From the NCBI GenBank assembly GCA_963556195.1, contig OY744533.1:46693379-46757378 (forward strand): 64,000 nucleotides of DNA, given 5' to 3'. How positions within the stretch are numbered: the first letter of the stretch is position 1; each line of letters begins with the position of its first letter. The notes beneath the pieces were generated by a model, which searched no databases, had not been told where the DNA came from, and saw only the letters and a program-made list of their open reading frames with translations. Source of the stretch: Sepiola atlantica. Its lineage: Eukaryota > Mollusca > Cephalopoda > Sepiida > Sepiolidae. Shown piece after piece: positions 10,714 to 21,605 of this stretch. Made by a program: the position numbers and the translations under genes.

Positions 10714-11125
10714 TAAGTATGTAGGTATTTTATATATAAGACTGTTTGCAATGCAGTAGAGGCCAGAATAATGAAAGAGAAGATGAACAAAAATATATAC
10801 TGTGGATCTAAATTTTGTTGCGACATAAGGATTGAAATATAACATCAACTTTTGGACATTTCTTAGCAGCAAACGGAACGAACTTTTGTTTTTTGAAAAG
10901 AGGTGTTTCTCCAGAAATATCAAAATATATATTTTCATTATTCCGGACTCGTAAGTGAAAGATATATAGAAAATTGAAGAATAAATAAAGAACTTTTATT
11001 GAAGAAGAATATCACTATTATTGTCTTCACTTATTTATTTTTGTTCATTTCCTCTTTCACCGTTCCAGTCTTTACCATATTGCAAACAGGCTTATATATA
11101 TAAAATACCTACATATCTCTATCGA
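10714..11125. repeat. Inverted repeat, ~90-bp arms
   Basis: Arms 10714-10800 (GTAGGTATTTTATATATAAG, CTGTTTGCAAT...) and 11030-11125 are inverse of each other with ~230 bp between them. The right arm overlaps the 5' end of the Helitron-like element at 11116. Confidence 0.75.
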
Positions 11126-11663
11126 TATAAAGTTAAGTATTTTTATACATTTGAATGCACAGGATTCTCTCCTAAACTAATTAACCGATCATTATGAATA
11201 TTCGAACACTACTGCTATGGGTAAGTAGTTTAAATGTGGGATATAATTTATTTAGTTTTAGACAAAGAGGGTTAAAGCCCTTTGTGAAAATTTAGACAAT
11301 AAGTATGAGACATCAATTAATAAATATTCCCAAAATGTATGTTTCTTTAGAGTATTTTAAAGGGTTTTTAGAGGTCATAATATGATGCACAACCTTCTAT
11401 TTGAAACGTCAAATATATCAGATTTGCATTGAATTTGATCCAGTCATAAGACTTAAGCAAGATTTCAATTTCTTCTTAAGACCCCTTAAATTGTTAGATA
11501 TTTTCAAGAATCAAAATTTTGATTACAACTGAAATAATAATTCTAGACATATAGTTTGCTAGCTTTATATCTTGATTTTAATTTTAGTAAGTACACAAAA
11601 AAATGATGCAAAACTATTCTGTTTGGAGAATTAATTTTATCCGTCCTGGGACGGGTATTCTTC

Positions 11664-11666
<3 letters not shown>
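11116..11666 (+). mobile_element. Non-autonomous Helitron-like element
   Basis: Begins with TC after A (11116) as TCTCTATCGATATAAAGTTA and ends with the hairpin CCGTCCTGGGACGG (11641-11654), eight bases, then CTAA followed by T. That is the Helitron signature: 5' TC, 3' hairpin plus CTRR, insertion between A and T. The body shares AAAGCCCTTTGTGAAAATT and TAAAGGGTTTTTAGAGG with the elements at 4978 and 32351. No Rep/helicase frame. Confidence 0.8.
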
Positions 11667-11715
<49 letters not shown>

Positions 11716-11718
<3 letters not shown>

Positions 11719-12233
11719 TCTCTCTATAAAAGTAAGGTATGCGTATATATTTATATATATATATATGTACAGGGTATTCTCTTAAACTAATGAATGGAAC
11801 ATTATGAATTTCTGAATATATATTCCAGGCAATACGGTGAGTTATATTGGCACATTATTTTACCCAAACTCGCACCCACCCTCAAAACTTTTAAAAGTAA
11901 GTTACTTAGATACAAAATATTTAATAAAAAAAAGAATTGCTCTACATCAAATTTTGAGTTATATAAAGTAATACAATTTTTTTAAAAATCGGTGCACGCA
12001 CATGTGCTTAGTAAAATCCCAAACTATTGAACTTATCATAATGAATTATGGAGTATGTATTCTAGGCAACAGTGTGAGTAACGGTTGTATATTATTATAT
12101 TTTTTTTTTTGTTTACTTTACTATTTAGTGGGGTATCACCGAAACTGTACCATGACCCTTAAAGAAAGAAAAATAAATTAAAATTTTTCGATATTTATTG
12201 TTTATACTCGTCCTGGGACAGGTATTCATACTA

Positions 12234-12234
<1 letters not shown>
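11716..12234 (+). mobile_element. Non-autonomous Helitron-like element, tandem to the previous
   Basis: Starts TCTTCTCTCTATAAAAGTAA after A in a TA array and ends in a weak hairpin with GTCCTGGGAC, GGTATTCATA, then CTAG before T. It is 519 bp long. TA arrays lie on both sides, so this element and the one before it sit in one TA-rich target. Confidence 0.75.
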
Positions 12235-12237
<3 letters not shown>

Positions 12238-12303
<66 letters not shown>

Positions 12304-12679
12304 AGAGAGAGAGAGAATTGGCTAAAACTAATTTAAAATATTAATTACCTACTTTTCAAAAAATTGTTCAAGTTTTTCTTTCTGATATTAACTCTTGGAA
12401 TTTTTTTATTGCTTTTTTATGCTATTATTAAGAGTCGATTTATTGAGTGAAACAAGAAAAATTTGCAATCAGAGTAACATTATTGATTGCAAACAGTGAA
12501 AGGTGAAGTTTGTAGAAATAGGTTTTCCAAAGTGTAGGCCAGTGGAAAAGAAAAACGTTGATAATAACTGAGACAGTAGAATCAACTATGGATTTTCTAT
12601 AAGAATGATGTTGAGGTCATCACAGACAGGGTCTTCTCAGGGACCTCATGTTCAAGTAGAACCCAATCATTTTCGTATT
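12238..12679. other. TA/GA microsatellite, then no gene seen
   Basis: (TA)n at 12238-12300 passes into (GA)n. The rest is AT-rich without recognised content. Confidence 0.6.
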
Positions 12680-12905
12680 TACCTCCCTTCTACTGCGGGA
12701 AGATGCGATACAATGGCGAAAGGTGAGGATTGAAAAACCAGCGTACAAGAGGCGTGTGCATTCTTAGCAATAAACTAACACTTACTCTAAGAGAGAAGGT
12801 AAAACCTAAGGAGCGTTGATCTCCTAGAAACTGAACAGAACCATACCACAGCCCGATAGAAACAAGGTCACCAACCCAAAAATGGTGCAGACTCTGACTG
12901 ATTGT
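12680..12905 (-). mobile_element. SINE type A body, head lost
   Basis: Matches the type A body: TACCTCCCTTCTACTGCGGG at the tail end, AGCAATAAACTAAC, GAGAAGGTAAAACCTAAGGA and TGATCTCCTAGAA. It is diverged from the copies at 8184 and 36899, and the U2 part is missing. Confidence 0.65.
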
Positions 12906-13087
12906 TGAGGACGTATGATCAACAGGTATGAACACCAACTCATGATGACTTCCTGGCTGAGTGTCATTTCATTATATCCTGATGATCTAAAAGCTTATAT
13001 TAGTCAAAATTTGAATCACTTTTCCACTTGCAACAGCGTTCAACCTGGTTGGAAACAGCCAGCTTCTTCCCTGGTCTTTTTTTTTTT

Positions 13088-13290
13088 TTTTTACTTATAT
13101 TCACCCAAACAAGGCACATTGCCATGAAGACGTAAGTGACTATTGTGAATTAGGGGACATATTTATAGGGGCATCCTAAGTGGGGAGTTGTGCAGTGAGA
13201 TGTTTGTTCACATTACATTTAAATTTCTACATGTTGGTACAGCTGGGGAAACAGGGAGCAGAGAGGGAATTCCAAAGGCACCATATCTCA
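13088..13290 (-). pseudogene. Non-LTR retrotransposon 3' end (family 1, copy 4)
   Basis: Minus-strand copy of the last ~200 bp: the GGAATTCCCTCTCTGCTCCC block (SLPASC-type protein segment), AAATTTAAATGTAATGTGAA, then TGTTTGGGTGAATATAAG. Only the extreme C-terminus and 3' UTR remain. Confidence 0.7.
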
Positions 13291-14154
13291 AACCATAGCA
13301 CCTAACTTATGGCGATTATTAGCAGGGTCACAAAGAGATGGTTAACCAATGGCGATTCCACTATCGAAAACCAACTACTCGTTGACGTAAGAGCTCAGCC
13401 AAGCCATCCTTGATTTTTGTCGCCCATGTCTCCAACTGTCCATCGATACGCTTGAGCCACTCAGGCGGCAGATAGGTAGGGAGAATTGCGTCATGGATTA
13501 ATTTACCGTCTGGGCGACATTGCATCCCTCGTTGTTACTACAAATCATGCCTCATGAACCTTGTCTAACCTTACTGATGGGCCTTTCTAATCCACAAACC
13601 TTGTCTTGTTTTTTCAATATTTGTGTTTCTATTAACTTCAATGTCGTCATTCATTTGTTTGTTTTTTCCTTCCTTTTATCTGAGTGAGGTGTGTCATCTT
13701 CAATTTCCGACAAGAGTTACCTCCTCCTTAATAAATATTCATGTATTTTTAGTTCCAACGACACCTTTTTTTATGAGCTTTCTAATGCTGGATTAGACTA
13801 GCATGGCATTGTCTTGTTTTCATTAGATAACCGAAGTTACGTCCTTTGTTTGTTTGGTTTTAACATTTAAATTAAGTACAAATAACATTAAAGTGACAAA
13901 ATAACAGTTTAAATAACATTAAAACTTAAAAATATGTATAGAAAAGAGGAACTATTATGCATATTCTTAATATTTTTATATAAACTAAGAAAAGTTAAAA
14001 TCTAGTAGTTTTCTGGAGAATCTTTTGTTCCCATCTAGTGAGTTTTGAAAATCTCAGTTGGCAACACTGTTCCTAATATCATAAACAAGTTCTCTATGAT
14101 AAATCTAGAAATTCTTATATTATATGCATATTCTTTTATTTGGTAATAAAAGTG

Positions 14155-14340
14155 TTTGCTAATGGGCCGGTGGACTGGGGTTCAATCCTCAGTCAAGTCA
14201 TACCAAAGACTCAAAAAATGGTACTTGATGCCACCTTGTTAAACACTCAGCATCATAAAGGTGAAGAGTAAGCATAAGCAGACTAATCCTGCGAAAAGAG
14301 TGGTGCCCTCCCCAAGATAGTGGGCGCAGTAGCAAAGAAA
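14155..14340 (+). mobile_element. tRNA-derived SINE
   Basis: Contains a pol III B box, GGTTCAATCC (14179-14188), followed by AGTCAAGTCATACCAAAGAC, an ATGGTACTTGATGCC core and a CACTCAGCATC block, an arrangement typical of tRNA-headed SINEs that I associate with molluscs. The A box region TAATGGGCCGGTGG is degraded. Orientation follows the B box. Confidence 0.6.
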
Positions 14341-14426
14341 AAGGGGGCCTTTGGGTCGCCCTCGACTATGGTCGACTACTTTACTTTAACTTTATCCCTT
14401 AAAGTTTTTTATAGATTACTCAAATA

Positions 14427-15006
14427 CAGGGCGTCCCCCCCCCCTCCACAAAAAGAAATGCCACAGATAGAATCGTTAATCAAATTCAGTCTTTTCTGCA
14501 ATCCAACCATATTTGGTACAAATAAACTTCAATTTATGTCTGACTTGTCCGCTAAGTTTCAGTCATAAATGTTCCACAGTCTTAGTTTTATTGATGATCA
14601 ATGGTATAGTGGACACTTTAGTGATCGTCTTATCAGTAGGAGGGGGGCTTCACACTCATCAGATCTTAACGTTCCAGATGTTTAACTGTAGTGCTATCTC
14701 AAAGATAATGTCTATCAAAGCAATCCATAGACTATTCCTAAACTGAAGAGAACCATAACAGCCTTAAACTAGGACAGTACCAAGAGAAGAGTATGTCACA
14801 GCTATTGCAACTTCTGCACACCGTATCTAGGTGTGCTTATCATTGAACGGCGATAAAACAAAGATTGTTGGACATTCATAACTGAAACTTGGTGGACAAG
14901 TCAGGTATAGACTGAAGTTTATTTGTACTAAATATTGTTTGATTGCAGAAAGGATTGGGGATTTTATTAACGTTTTTATAAGTGGCATTTAATTTGGGTC
15001 ACTCTG
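14427..15006 (+). mobile_element. Mariner-like relic flanked by TA
   Basis: Ends CAGGGCGTCCC and the inverse-like GGGTCACTCTG are flanked by TA on both sides, the mariner target. Sub-terminal inverted blocks (GCAATCCAACCATATTTGG against its complement) follow. The plus-strand remnant near 14630-14750 reads GDRLIS..., a broken SPDL-P segment and YLKDNVYQ, the catalytic C-terminal part of a mariner transposase with stops. Two relatives are at 47228 and 47606. Deleted and non-functional. Confidence 0.75.
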
Positions 15007-15304
15007 TATACGTATCATTTAAATGCGTTCATTCATGTCTTCATTTCGTTTTCCTGTTGTGCAGACTAAAGTTGTCTTTTGGGCGGGTCTCTCGCTGTAA
15101 TATGTGACATGCTTCATGCTAGTCTAATCCAGCATTAGAAAGCTCATAAAAAAAGGTGTCGTTGGAACTAAAAATACATGAATATTTATTAAGGAGGAGG
15201 TAACTCTTGTCGGAAATTAAAGATGACACACCTCACTCAGATAAAAGGAAGGAAAAAACAAACAAATGAATGATGCAATTGAAGTTAATAGAAACACAAA
15301 TATT

Positions 15305-15626
15305 TTATGAATAGAACAGAGAAAAAATAGAGTAAGAAAAAGAAAAACTTGCTCATGACAAATACGTGATGAAATGGGAATTCATTTTGACTTGTCTTTT
15401 GTTTAGTTACAATTCAATGCTGTCGCACTTATATTGAGTTCAGCAGAGGTGTCGTGACTCTGTTCACAACTCGGTACACCTTGTAACAAAACCAGTAGTT
15501 AACCCTTTAACAGCTTCAGCACATCATCTCTCTTTTCGTGCATCTTCCTTTCTGGCGACAAATCAGGGATATCAAGACAACATTACCAGCTGCTGCTGTG
15601 GGACTAGTGTAAAAGACATGCATGTT
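15305..15626. other. No gene or repeat recognised
   Basis: Mixed composition, no open frame of note. Confidence 0.4.
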
Positions 15627-15810
15627 TGATCTTATGGCTGGTAGCAAAGTACCTGTTTTAATACTACACTTCATCTTTTCTGTCCTTGGTCAATCCTTCT
15701 AGATTGAGGCAATTTAAATTTTTGTCAGAATACAGAGTGCCCCTTTTTGGGGAGCTGGATTTTCGTTGTGTCTAACTCTTCTCTCGTGGGAAGGCAAGTA
15801 AATAGGGACA
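15627..15810 (+). mobile_element. U2-headed SINE, type B, diverged
   Basis: GATCTTATGGCTGGTAGCAA resembles the U2 head of the copy at 3755. It continues with AATACTACACTTCATC, CCTTCTAGATTGAGGCAA, CAGAGTGCCCCTTTTTGGGG and the tail GGCAAGTAAATAGGGACA. Confidence 0.65.
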
Positions 15811-17554
15811 TGAATTTTTGATACTGGAAGCACTTTTGGGCTTTGTTCCAAACTAGCTGTCAGACGACATAATGATCAACCATGACAACGACCAGCAGCA
15901 GTAGCAGCACCCGGCTGTCGGTGATCGACTGTGACTAGCAACAGCAATCTGGGTCACAGCACTAGCAGCAGCTTTTGATCCTGTCTACAGCACCAGCACC
16001 AACTTGGTGATAACAGTAATCATCAGCAGCAGCAGTAACAAGCCCTAAAGTCCAGCGCTTCCTTGCAATGGTAGGGGAGATGGCAACGTGGAGTGTCAGA
16101 GCTACCTAGCTAATGGGGCTCTGGTGAAAATCCAAAAAGAGTTAGTATCAGGATCCGTCGTCATCTGGTTGTGTCTGCATGTGCAAACAAAGACGTGTTT
16201 AGTGCAGAACAGCAAATCAATGGAGTGAAAGTAGCGATGTTGATTCTGCATCATTCCGTTGTTTTCTGACCAAACCTTACCATGCAACAGCTGAGATGTA
16301 CTGTTCTTGGTGCCAGGCCTAAACAGCTTCAATCCTACCAATCAAACAAAAAGCAGCAGCAGCAAGGTTAAAAAATGTTGCTCCATTCCAAACACCACTG
16401 TATGGATCATCATACATTGAGACAAGTCGACCCTTAATGATTCAAGATTACTGACGACCTTCCAACACATCACCATCATTCTCTGCAGCAGCCATACTCT
16501 TAATGTGAAAAAGATATATTTATTCCCCGGAAATAAAAATCACTCATTATTATTTTGCACACAAATTTTTTTCTCCTTTTTGTTATTTTCATGTTCATCA
16601 CACCATTTTGTTTTTTTAGCAGAGGGATGTATGGTTTACTAGAGAAGTAGCTCTTGTCTATTCCAATTTGTGCAACTGCCCCATCTCGAGAGGCAAGATA
16701 TTGTTTTTTACTCTGCCTAATAATGAGAAAAATGCTTATTTGTTTTTTGGGATGGGGAGGAGAACAGAAATAATTGTTTGGTTTTAAATGAGAGAAAAAA
16801 ATCTTTAAAATATAATAAAAAAATGCGAAATTCATTCTTGCAAAAAAATAGAGGCCCAAATAAAAAGATCGTAGAATTTTATAATTTTAAGTGTAAAAAT
16901 AAACAAGAACATATATTTACTTCTGCCAAGGAGGTTATGTTTTCGACCAAGTTTGTTTGTGAATAGCTGATTTATGTTCTTGTTTGGGATGAAAATCCTA
17001 TTTAAAACTTAAGCGTGACAAATGGAGGAACAGGAGGGCAGAGATTCTTATAGCAATTTTTTCCAATTTAAGCTTGAGAGATAAATGAAAATTCTATTTC
17101 AACCTTTAATATGATGGAAAGCTGCATGTTCAGATCATGCCAGGGGTCACCAATTTGTGTATGAGGTATGGATAAAATAAACGATTGCCTCTATTATTAT
17201 ACTAAATCGTAGTTAATCAACGTTTGTTTCCCTAAGGCTTTTTCTTATATACTTTAAAAACACAAAATACATGCTAAAATATACTTAGCTCTGGGATTGA
17301 GTTATATAGGAATAAAATGTGTTTAAATTGTTCTCATTAGCTGTAATTTATAATTAATTGAACAGATCACCCATCTCTCTCTTAAAGATTTATGTATTTC
17401 TCTCATCTCTCTTACTATGTTGATTCACCCACTCTCTAATATTTCTTAATGTCTCTGAGCATTTAGAGAAAGAGTTACTCTTGTTTCAGCATCATCATCT
17501 AATTTGCATACATGTTTGTACACAACACAAATACGTATATAAATTAGATGGCAA
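15811..17554. other. CAG-rich low-complexity DNA, then AT-rich DNA; no gene
   Basis: 15880-16060 and 16350-16365 are rich in CAG/CAA triplets without a long open frame. Minus-strand frames at 16102-16341 and 16500-16859 show no recognised domain. 17100-17554 is AT-rich. Confidence 0.5.
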
Positions 17555-17670
17555 AATAATTATATTTCTATATAATTCTATGTAATAATAATAATAATAA
17601 TAATAATGATAATAATACTTCTATATAATTCTATGTAATAATAATACTACTTCTATATAACTCTATGTAA

Positions 17671-17717
<47 letters not shown>

Positions 17718-17732
17718 CTATATAATTCTATG

Positions 17733-17764
<32 letters not shown>

Positions 17765-17842
17765 CTATATAATTCTATGTAATGATAATAATACTTCTAT
17801 ATAATTCTATGTAATAATAATAATACTTCTATATAATTCTAT

Positions 17843-17878
<36 letters not shown>

Positions 17879-17893
17879 CTATATAATTCTATG

Positions 17894-17925
<32 letters not shown>

Positions 17926-18224
17926 CTATATAATTCTATGTAATAATAATACTTTTATATAATTCTATGTAATAATAATAATAATAATGATAATTATAAT
18001 AATAATAATAATACTTCTATATAAGTCTATATTTATATAAGTTTATATGTAATAATAATAATAATAATAATACTTCTATATAAGTCTATATTTATATGTT
18101 TATATGTAATAATAATAATAATAATAATAATACTTCTATATAATAATAATAATACTTCTATATAATTCTATGTAATAATAATAATAGTAATAATAATACT
18201 TCTATATAATTCTATGTAATAATC

Positions 18225-18257
<33 letters not shown>

Positions 18258-18498
18258 CTATATAATTCTATGTAATAATAATAATAATAATACTTCTATA
18301 TAATTCTATGTAATAATAATAATAATACTTCTATATAATTCTATGTAATAATAATAATAATAATACTTCTATATAATTCTATGTAATAATAATAATAATA
18401 ATGATAATAATACTCCTATATAATTCTATATAATTCTATGTAATAATAATAATAATAGTAATAATAATAATACTTCTATATAATTCTATGTAATAATC

Positions 18499-18531
<33 letters not shown>

Positions 18532-18618
18532 CTATATAATTCTATGTAATAATAATAATAATAATACTTCTATATAATTCTATGTAATAATAATAATAAT
18601 ACTTCTATATAATTCTAT

Positions 18619-18660
<42 letters not shown>

Positions 18661-18754
18661 CTATATAATTCTATGTAATAATAATAATAATAATAATAAT
18701 AATGATAATAATACTCCTATATAATTCTATGTAATAATAATAATAATAATAATA
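17555..18754. repeat. TAA-rich minisatellite, left block
   Basis: Alternates ACTTCTATATAATTCTATG with a variable number of TAA triplets (about 2-13). About 25 to 30 units are present, with a few variants (TATAAGTCTATATTTATA near 18030). The array resumes at 19608 after a retroelement insertion. Confidence 0.95.
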
Positions 18755-19607
18755 GAATATGCAAAAAAACGGTACAAACACAAACCAGAAACTGTACTAG
18801 AAAACGAAAAACACAAAATCATATGGGATATGAATGTACAAACAGACAAACCCATAACAGCAAGGAGACCGGATATGATAATAATCAACAAGGAAGAAAA
18901 ATCCTGCAAAATCGTAGACTTTGCCGTTCCAGCGGACCACAGAGTGAAGATCAAAGAGACGGAAAAAAGAAGCAAATATACTGAACTTGCCAGAGAATTG
19001 AAAGGAATATGGAACATGAAGAAAGTCAGTATAACACCAATAATCATAGGAGCACTAGAAACAGTCCCCAAAAACATGGAGAAAAGACTAGGAGAAATAG
19101 GAATCAAAGGGATAACTGAGACCATACAAAGGACAGTAATGATCAAAACAGCTACAATCCTGAGAAATGTCCTCGAATGCGGAAACCAACTCACATAAGC
19201 AACGAATGGAGTACAAACATGGAAGCACAAGACAACAGAACCGGTGAAAATACAACCGCGAGAGAGAGGCGCAAGCATAGGCTGACACCACGAAAATTAT
19301 GGACAGAGGGTCGAGGAGGGAAAGCGCAAACCAGACCTCCACTGGAAGAGCGCGGACAGCTCTGGGACCGTGGGGAGGCTTGTTGCCACCCGGGCCCCGG
19401 AGGAGACCAGTGGCCCTTATCATCATGAAATCGGTGGTAGGTGGCTGTTGCGATACCGCAAGGTCATCAGCGGTGATGAACGAAAAGAGGTGGAGCATAC
19501 TGGAAGTCTGAGGAGACTTGTTGTCACTCAGACTCCAGGGAATACCACAGGTTGTTGGCAGTGGGTGATCACTGACGATGACCAGTGAGATAACTCCTAG
19601 TGAGTAA
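18755..19607 (+). mobile_element. 5'-truncated LINE with restriction-like endonuclease, inside the TAA array
   Basis: An open frame runs 18755-19198 (about 147 codons, no start because it is truncated). It has IIWDMNVQTD, then RRPDMIII, KSCKIVDFAVP and KYTELARELK, IIIGALETVP and a C-terminal helix-rich end. RPD-X12-D is consistent with the PD-(D/E)XK core of the C-terminal restriction-like endonuclease of R2/R4-type non-LTR elements. The 3' UTR (19199-19607) ends CTCCTAGTGAGTAAATAATAG and merges into TAA triplets. Dong and relatives in the R4 clade are known to target TAA repeats, which fits the location. Clade is inferred. Confidence 0.7.
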
Positions 19608-19645
19608 ATAATAGTAATAATAATAATACTTCTATATAATTCTAT

Positions 19646-19687
<42 letters not shown>

Positions 19688-19701
19688 CTATATAATTCTA
19701 T

Positions 19702-19734
<33 letters not shown>

Positions 19735-19956
19735 GTAATAATAATAATACTTCTATATAATTCTATATAATAATAATAATAATAATAATACTTCTATATA
19801 ATTCTATGTAATAATAATAATAATACTTCTATATAATTCTATGTAATAATAATAATAATAATAATACTTCTATATAATTCTATGTAATAATAATAATAAT
19901 ACTTCTATATAATTCTATGTAATTATAATAATAATAATACTTCTATATAATTCTAT

Positions 19957-20025
<69 letters not shown>

Positions 20026-20035
20026 CTTTTATATA
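19608..20035. repeat. TAA-rich minisatellite, right block
   Basis: Same unit as 17555-18754, about 10 units, ending in a run of about 20 TAA triplets. Confidence 0.95.
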
Positions 20036-20109
20036 ACCTATTACTAATGGAGATTTAGTATCTGTCTGAAGCTTAAACAATACTATTACTATCTTTTAAT
20101 GCTCACTTT

Positions 20110-20215
20110 AAGGAAGTAGTGTCGTATATATTCGTTCGTCATGATACTATCCTCTCAGGCACCACCTCCTACTTTTGAAGCAGTGTAGTATATGTTCGTT
20201 CGTCATGTATACTAG
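20110..20215 (+). repeat. Two U2-like degenerate units
   Basis: AGTAGTGTCGTATATATTCG and AGTGTAGTATATGTTCGTTC each precede CATGATACTATCCTCTCAGG-like sequence, the same unit as the cluster at 8890-9715. Confidence 0.55.
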
Positions 20216-20247
20216 AAAAAATATCTGAACAGAGGGAACATACTTTT

Positions 20248-20267
20248 GCTGCTGCTGCTGCTGCTGC

Positions 20268-20300
<33 letters not shown>

Positions 20301-20425
20301 TTTTTTTTTTAAATGTGGGGAAACTTTTTTTCACCAAGACTCCAGGGAACACCACTGGTTATTATCAGTGAGTAATCTCTTATGATGACCTGTGTAAGAA
20401 CTCCTAGTGAGTACACATAATAAAG
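20248..20425 (+). mobile_element. Triplet run followed by a second 3' tail of the TAA-site LINE
   Basis: (CTG)n(TAA)n at 20248-20296 is followed by AAGACTCCAGGGAACACCAC and CTCCTAGTGAGTACA, which parallel 19530-19600. It is a short 3'-end copy, again next to TAA triplets. Confidence 0.6.
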
Positions 20426-20657
20426 AATATATAGAAGTAACAAGACTTATTATTTTCAGTTATGCAAGATGAATGTCTTAAAAGATATGACAGAGTTTAT
20501 GAATTTTTAAATTAAATCAAACTAGAATAAATAGCGGTAATGGTTGTCATCCAACGGATCACGGGTACGTCTGGTATTTATATATATACAAGGTTACAAT
20601 GCATGAAAGTTATTTTGTATGAGTGAATTGTTCATTTGTGTCTGTAAGTTTACAAAG

Positions 20658-20963
20658 TTAATTTATTTTGCTTTGTTTATTGACTGGAGAACAGGAATGA
20701 GTGTGTGAAAAGTGTGTGTATGTTTGCTTTTGTTTTCTCAGTCTGGGTGTGGGTGTGATATTGTGTGTTAGTAAGTTTATGGTAGTTTCGTCGCTGGGGG
20801 AGAGAAGACGTTTAGTTGCAGAGTGTAGTAGCGTCCTTTCTTTTGACCGACTTTTCTGTGACTGCTCCTGCTGACTGAGTTTTGGGGCCATTGGAATTCT
20901 ATTTATCACAAAATACCGGCTCCCAGGACAAATTTGTTTTTGGCATGATACAGTGTTTTGCAT
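20658..20963 (-). CDS. Hypothetical 101-aa frame, doubtful
   Basis: An open frame of 101 residues, basic and serine/threonine rich, with MAPKLSQQEQSQKSRSKE in its first third and TKRLLSPSDE following. That kind of basic N-terminal sequence occurs in LINE ORF1 proteins, but no domain can be shown. No splice or promoter evidence. It may be chance. Confidence 0.2.
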   Translation of the reverse strand: MQNTVSCQKQICPGSRYFVINRIPMAPKLSQQEQSQKSRSKERTLLHSATKRLLSPSDETTINLLTHNITPTPRLRKQKQTYTHFSHTHSCSPVNKQSKIN

Positions 20964-21194
20964 GCTGATGTAATTGTAAACAAAGTCACATGACTTGTTA
21001 TTTTTGTAATGTCATTCTTATACTCTTTCAGCCTCTGTTTGTACAAAAAGTGTGATAGCTTTTTAAGATATAATTTTGAGGCATGGGTTGTTTGTTTGAG
21101 CTCAAGCTATTGCTTAATAAATATAGAGTTTAAAGATATGTTAATCCTATAGGTTGCCCGACTAACAAATAGAGCCTTATATTAAGATTCTGGT
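20964..21194. other. No gene seen
   Basis: AT-rich spacer before the palindrome. Confidence 0.4.
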
Positions 21195-21605
21195 AAAAGT
21201 GCAGAATAGTTAACACTTGATAACTTATAACCCCCCAGAAACAACAACACATAATTTATATCAAATTCGGTAGAATAAAATTCTCTACATTACCAGTCAA
21301 GTTTTAACGTTTGTCACACTTTTTATTTCACACTTTTCCGTCTATAAAATCTGTCTTCTTAACAATCGACTTTCAATAGCGGCCAACAAATGTAGACATG
21401 TTGTGGCGGCCATTGAAAGTCGATTGTCAATAAGACAGACTTTATAGACAGAAAAAGTGTGAAATAAAAAGTGTTATAGACGTTAAAATTTGACTGGTTA
21501 GGTAGAGAATTTCATTCTAATGAGTTTGATATAAATTTTGTGTTGTTTTTCTGGGGTTTACCAGTTATCGTGTGTTAACTATTCTGCACTTCTGCACCAA
21601 GATTG
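21195..21605. repeat. ~410-bp near-palindrome
   Basis: Arms of about 195-200 bp meet near 21396. The centre reads GCGGCCAACAAATGTAGACA then TGTTGTGGCGGCC, flanked by CAATCGACTTTCAAT and its inverse. Outer ends are AAGTGCAGAATAGTTAACAC and its inverse. The arms carry scattered mismatches and small indels. A foldback transposon or MITE is most likely; a long double-stranded RNA source is possible. Confidence 0.9.

Larger units (their letters stand above)
13616..15304. mobile_element. 1.7-kb DNA element with ~190-bp terminal inverted repeats
   Basis: Arms 13616-13805 and 15115-15304 are near-perfect inverse copies over about 190 bp (outer AATATTTGTGTTTCTATTAA, inner GATTAGACTAGCATG). The 1.3-kb interior holds a tRNA-type SINE and a mariner relic, both apparently later insertions. 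No transposase belonging to the outer arms is seen, so it is a foldback or large MITE-like element of unknown superfamily. Confidence 0.8.

Noticed and set aside
16102..16341. A cysteine-containing minus-strand protein
   Set aside because: No recognisable family, and surrounding DNA has no gene features.
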